A DNA stretch of 9,097 nucleotides from an uncultured Campylobacter sp. (GTDB taxonomy: Bacteria > Campylobacterota > Campylobacteria > Campylobacterales > Campylobacteraceae): NCBI RefSeq assembly GCF_938030815.1, contig NZ_CALHII010000100.1, positions 1 to 9,097 on the forward strand, in the 5' to 3' direction. Of the stretch, positions 6,075-9,097 are shown piece after piece (positions within the stretch are counted from its first letter, which is position 1; every line of letters begins with the position of its first letter). Made by a program: the position numbers and the translations under genes. The notes beneath the pieces are model-generated. The model made no database searches. It had not been told where the DNA came from and saw nothing but the letters and a program-made list of their open reading frames with translations.

Positions 6075-7338
6075 CGCCGGCCCCGATCTGTCTTAAAATC
6101 GCGGCGAAATTCGGAAACGACGTCGCAATACAATCGCTATCTTCGATGATCATCCCAGATCTTAAGCCCAAAATCGCAAAGCTCATCGCGATGCGGTGAT
6201 CTCCGCACGGCGTGATGATCGCCGCGTTTGCCTCGCCGCCTTCGATCTGCCAGCCATCCTGCAGCTCGCGCGCCTTGATACCGCAGGCGCGAAGACCTTC
6301 GCAGGTTACCTTTATGCGGTCGCACTCCTTCACGCGCAGCTCGGCGGCATTTCTAAGCACGCTACTTCCCTGTGCGCAGGCAAAGGCGATCGCAAGCGCA
6401 GGCGCCTCGTCTATCAGCCACGAGATGTTTTCGCTCACCTCCACGGCGTAAAGCGGCGCGTAAGCGACCTCTATATCGCCGATCTGCTCGTAAATTTCGC
6501 TTGTTTTGTGAAATTTTACCTCAGCGCCCATGCGTTTTAAAATTTCATACGCCTCTATGCGGGTTTTATTTAGCAGCATATTTTTTAGCACAATGCGCGA
6601 GCCTGGGGTTATCGCTGCGGCTACGGCAAAGAAAAACGCCGAGCTGGGGTCGTTTGGGATAAAAATTTCAAGTGGCTTAAGCGGCGAGCTAAGCGGTGCG
6701 ACTTCGATCGCAAGGCCGTTTCGCGAAATTTGCGCGCCCATCGCTTTTAGCATCCGCTCGCTATGATCGCGACTAAGCTCGGGCTCGCTAAACCTGCACC
6801 CGCTGCCGCGCAAGGCCGCTAAAATAAGAGCGGTCTTAACCTGCGCAGACGCGATTTTACTCGCGTATTCAAAATATCCGAGCTTTTGTCCGAGCACCGC
6901 AATCGGCGCCTTTTCGCCGCCTGCTCGTCCGTAAATTTTAGCGCCCACCTTGCAAAGCGGATCCGCAACGCGCCTCATCGGACGCTCGCTTAGATACCGA
7001 TCGCCGCATAGCACGAAAAAGCCCTCTCGTCCCGCCAAAAAGCCCATAAATAGCCGCATCGCCGTACCCGAGTTGCCGCAATCAAGCGGAACGTTAGGCT
7101 CTTTGATAGCGGCGGGAGGAGTGATTAAAATTTCGCTCGCGTCGCGCTGCACGCAAGCGCCCAAAAACTCCACTATTTTTAGCGTATTTAGCGTATCCTC
7201 GGCGGCTAGATAGTTTGAAATTTTACTCGTCCCATCCGCTAGCAGCGAAAAGATCGCCGCACGATGCGAGATTGATTTATCCGCGGCGATGTTTGAGATA
7301 TCCGCTCGCAAAGGGCCCGCTTGCGCAAAAATTCTCAT
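6064..7338 (-). CDS. aroA: 3-phosphoshikimate 1-carboxyvinyltransferase (EPSP synthase)
   Basis: Transfers enolpyruvate from PEP to shikimate-3-phosphate in the chorismate pathway. At 424 residues it is full length. Visible motifs are DKSISHR (20-26, binding S3P and PEP), CGNSGTAMRL (87-96), SERPMRRV (117-124), SAQVKTALILAAL (164-176), DPSSAFFF (230-237), the catalytic Asp of LIDEAPA (D310), LRVKECDRI (334-342) and GDHRIAMSF (379-387). The phrases SAQVK, RDHSERM, DPSS, LRVKECDR and DHRIAMSF resemble class II enzymes more than the E. coli class I type. The PEP-loop glycine (G91) is retained, however, unlike the Ala of the glyphosate-tolerant CP4 enzyme. The ATG overlaps the pheT stop by four bases (ATGA), indicating translational coupling, and the 3' end overlaps the start of ispH. 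Confidence 0.97.
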   Translation of the reverse strand: MRIFAQAGPLRADISNIAADKSISHRAAIFSLLADGTSKISNYLAAEDTLNTLKIVEFLGACVQRDASEILITPPAAIKEPNVPLDCGNSGTAMRLFMGFLAGREGFFVLCGDRYLSERPMRRVADPLCKVGAKIYGRAGGEKAPIAVLGQKLGYFEYASKIASAQVKTALILAALRGSGCRFSEPELSRDHSERMLKAMGAQISRNGLAIEVAPLSSPLKPLEIFIPNDPSSAFFFAVAAAITPGSRIVLKNMLLNKTRIEAYEILKRMGAEVKFHKTSEIYEQIGDIEVAYAPLYAVEVSENISWLIDEAPALAIAFACAQGSSVLRNAAELRVKECDRIKVTCEGLRACGIKARELQDGWQIEGGEANAAIITPCGDHRIAMSFAILGLRSGMIIEDSDCIATSFPNFAAILRQIGAGVED

Positions 7339-9097
7339 CGCAACCCAAGTCCCAGCTCGCTGCTAAGCGCGGCTAAAATTTTATCGGTAAAGCCCGCCAC
7401 TTCCTCATCGCAGAGCGTTTTTTGAAGGTCTTGAAATACAAGTCTGATCGTCAGGCTTTTTGAATCGCCCAGGCTTTCGTCGCTATAAAGATCGCTCGGG
7501 ATAAATTCCTTTAGCGCCTCGATTTTAAGGGCGTCTATGCACCCTTTGATCTGCTCGAAACGCATTCCGCTCGGCACCAAAATACTTAGATCGCGCGATA
7601 CGCTAGGAAATTTCGAATAAGCGTCCACTACGATATTTTCAAATTTAAGCTTGGAAAAATCGATCTCGCACAGATAGCTTTTATCCAGATCTCGCCCCGC
7701 CTCTACGGCGTAATCCACGCGCCCGATAAAGCCCACTATCTCGCCGCTCTGCTCGATCTGAGCTTGCTCGAATTCGCTTAAAAATTTCAAATTTTCGCCG
7801 GGCAGCCTGACGTTAAATTTACCGATGACGCTTTGGATTAAATTTGCAAAATACAAAAAATCGACCGCGGCGGGTTTTGCGCCGGCAGCGATAGAGGGCT
7901 CCGCCTTTAATCCGCTAGCGATAAAGCCCAGTCTTAGGCTCTGCGCGCCGCTTTCGTCAAAGACCTCTCCTAGCTCAAAAAGCTTGACGCTTCTGCGAGA
8001 ATTCTTTAAATTTCGCTCAGCAGACTCCAACAGATGATTAATCAGCGTCGGTCTTAGCGCGTCCAGCTCGCCGTTTATCGGATTTAAAATTTTAACCTTG
8101 CACGGCGCAAAGCCTAAGCTTTGCAGAGCCTTCCCGTCGTCAAATACATAATGCACGCACTCAAAAAATCCTACTGCGGCCGCCTTGCTGCGAAGCTTGC
8201 GCCCGTTTTGTAAATTTACGTAGGTATCGTTTAGGCGGTTTTTTTCGTAGAAGCTTAGCGGCGCGGCGGCGATATTATCGATGCCTACGATACGCACGAT
8301 CTCCTCGCAAACGTCGTGGGAATTTACGATATCATGGCGGAAAGGCGGCACCTTGGCAGTGATGAGATCGGCTTCGACGCCCACATCAAAGCCCAGCCTT
8401 TTTAAAATTTTTACGATCTTATCGCGCGGAATTTGCGCGCCGATCATTGAGTTTATCTCTTTTTCGCTAAAGCCCACGATAAGCGGCTCCAAAGCATTTG
8501 AAATCTTTTGTGTGCCCGCATATAGGCTCACGGCTTTATTTTTAAGTAGCAATCTAAATAGCAGATCTAGCCCCAGCCTAAGCTTTGGCTCGCTGCCTCT
8601 ACTTGAGCGATACACATGCTCGTCGCCTTTTAGGCCTTTGTTTTCGTTTACTGCTTTGGCGATAATTAGTGGCGCGGTGTAGTTTGCCTCTAATAGCACC
8701 ACTTTGCTACTGCAACACGCCTTTAGCTCCGCGTCTTGGCAAATTCCTGCTACGCTAAGCAATCTCTTGCCCGCATAAACGCCGAACTCACCGTTTGGCA
8801 TAGGCTTTATGTCAAGCGCTACCTTGCCATCTGCGGAAGCGATCTTTTCAAAATCATAAGCGCGCAGCAATACTCCGGTAGAGTGAGTAGCGTAGTTGAT
8901 GAAATTTTGCACCGCGCAGCTTTGCAAAATACCAACGCTTGCAAGACGCAAGGTCTGCTTTAAATTTAACTTCAGCTCGCCTTTGATCTCGTAAGCTCGA
9001 AAAGCAAATTTAGCGCTTACCTCATCGCTTGCACGCACGCTTAAAATTCTACCGATACCAGGCGCTCCGTCGGCATCTTCAAACTCGTGCTTTTCCT
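7335..9097 (-). CDS. pheT: Phenylalanyl-tRNA synthetase beta subunit, 5' end outside the window
   Basis: The beta chain of the alpha2-beta2 enzyme that charges tRNA-Phe. The frame is open to the right edge: codons upstream of a GTG at 9038 read EKHEFEDADGAPGIGRILS, so 586 codons are visible and roughly 190 residues, including the start, are missing. Numbering from that GTG, the B3/4 editing domain covers about 20-160. The B5 domain is at about 185-258, with PPFRHDI and the CEEIVRIVGIDNI helix. The catalytic-like core is at about 265-460, and the anticodon-binding FDX-ACB domain at about 474-566 (KFPSVSRDLSILV). The editing-site signatures are unusual: the common QPMHAFD is replaced by VLLRAYD and the GVMGG loop by AGICQD, while the downstream LLEANY keeps its Glu. 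pheS is expected just beyond the edge. Confidence 0.96.
   Translation of the reverse strand, partial: EKHEFEDADGAPGIGRILSVRASDEVSAKFAFRAYEIKGELKLNLKQTLRLASVGILQSCAVQNFINYATHSTGVLLRAYDFEKIASADGKVALDIKPMPNGEFGVYAGKRLLSVAGICQDAELKACCSSKVVLLEANYTAPLIIAKAVNENKGLKGDEHVYRSSRGSEPKLRLGLDLLFRLLLKNKAVSLYAGTQKISNALEPLIVGFSEKEINSMIGAQIPRDKIVKILKRLGFDVGVEADLITAKVPPFRHDIVNSHDVCEEIVRIVGIDNIAAAPLSFYEKNRLNDTYVNLQNGRKLRSKAAAVGFFECVHYVFDDGKALQSLGFAPCKVKILNPINGELDALRPTLINHLLESAERNLKNSRRSVKLFELGEVFDESGAQSLRLGFIASGLKAEPSIAAGAKPAAVDFLYFANLIQSVIGKFNVRLPGENLKFLSEFEQAQIEQSGEIVGFIGRVDYAVEAGRDLDKSYLCEIDFSKLKFENIVVDAYSKFPSVSRDLSILVPSGMRFEQIKGCIDALKIEALKEFIPSDLYSDESLGDSKSLTIRLVFQDLQKTLCDEEVAGFTDKILAALSSELGLGLR

Noticed and set aside
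2128..9097. Horizontally acquired Campylobacter island in an actinobacterium
   Set aside because: The block is essential housekeeping genes in their native order, with no integrase, repeats or attachment site, and it begins in the middle of serA.
1..9097. CRISPR array, tRNA, rRNA, insertion sequence or defence system
   Set aside because: No regularly spaced repeats, cloverleaf-like sequence, transposase motifs or defence genes were seen on either strand.

Overview
The window is two unrelated bacterial genomes joined at one point, near position 2127/2128. Positions 1 to about 2127 are very GC-rich, with third codon positions almost all G or C and TANNNT-type -10 boxes directly before start codons, as in a high-GC actinobacterium. 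Positions about 2128 to 9097 have moderate GC, many AAATTT/TAAATTTA tracts, AAAGG-type ribosome binding sites and proteins of clear Campylobacter type. The gene order matches, as I recall it, the Campylobacter pheS-pheT-aroA-ispH-rpsA-serA block. The moderate GC would suit oral species such as C. gracilis, C. rectus or C. showae, but the species cannot be fixed from this window. Both groups live in the human mouth, so a metagenomic or amplification chimera is the simplest explanation.

Actinobacterial side. At the left edge (1-111, minus) is a fragment resembling the C-terminal part of a TetR-family repressor, apparently with a frameshift. It abuts a complete minus-strand gene for a membrane-anchored LytR_C-domain protein (108-716). 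A 134-bp divergent promoter region follows, in which both genes appear to be leaderless and which holds nested inverted repeats. Then come ung (851-1528, plus), encoding family 1 uracil-DNA glycosylase, and, converging on it, the C-terminal part of a DUF364 (putative heavy-metal chelation) protein (1558-2127, minus).

Campylobacter side. All genes are on the minus strand and read from right to left: pheT (3' part; the 5' end lies outside the window), aroA, ispH, rpsA and serA (5' part, cut by the junction). pheT/aroA overlap by 4 bases (ATGA), and ispH starts at a TTG inside the end of aroA, so these three are tightly coupled. rpsA has its own upstream gap with a likely promoter, and a perfect stem-loop separates it from serA. 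These are housekeeping functions: Phe-tRNA charging, chorismate supply, isoprenoid precursors, ribosomal protein S1 and serine synthesis.

The 614-codon reading frame that spans the junction looks like a novel SerA-DUF364 fusion enzyme, but is most likely an artefact. I see no CRISPR array, tRNA, rRNA, transposase or defence system, and no convincing undescribed system. The observations most worth a second look are the junction itself, the broken left edge, the paired leaderless promoters, and the altered editing-site motifs in PheT.
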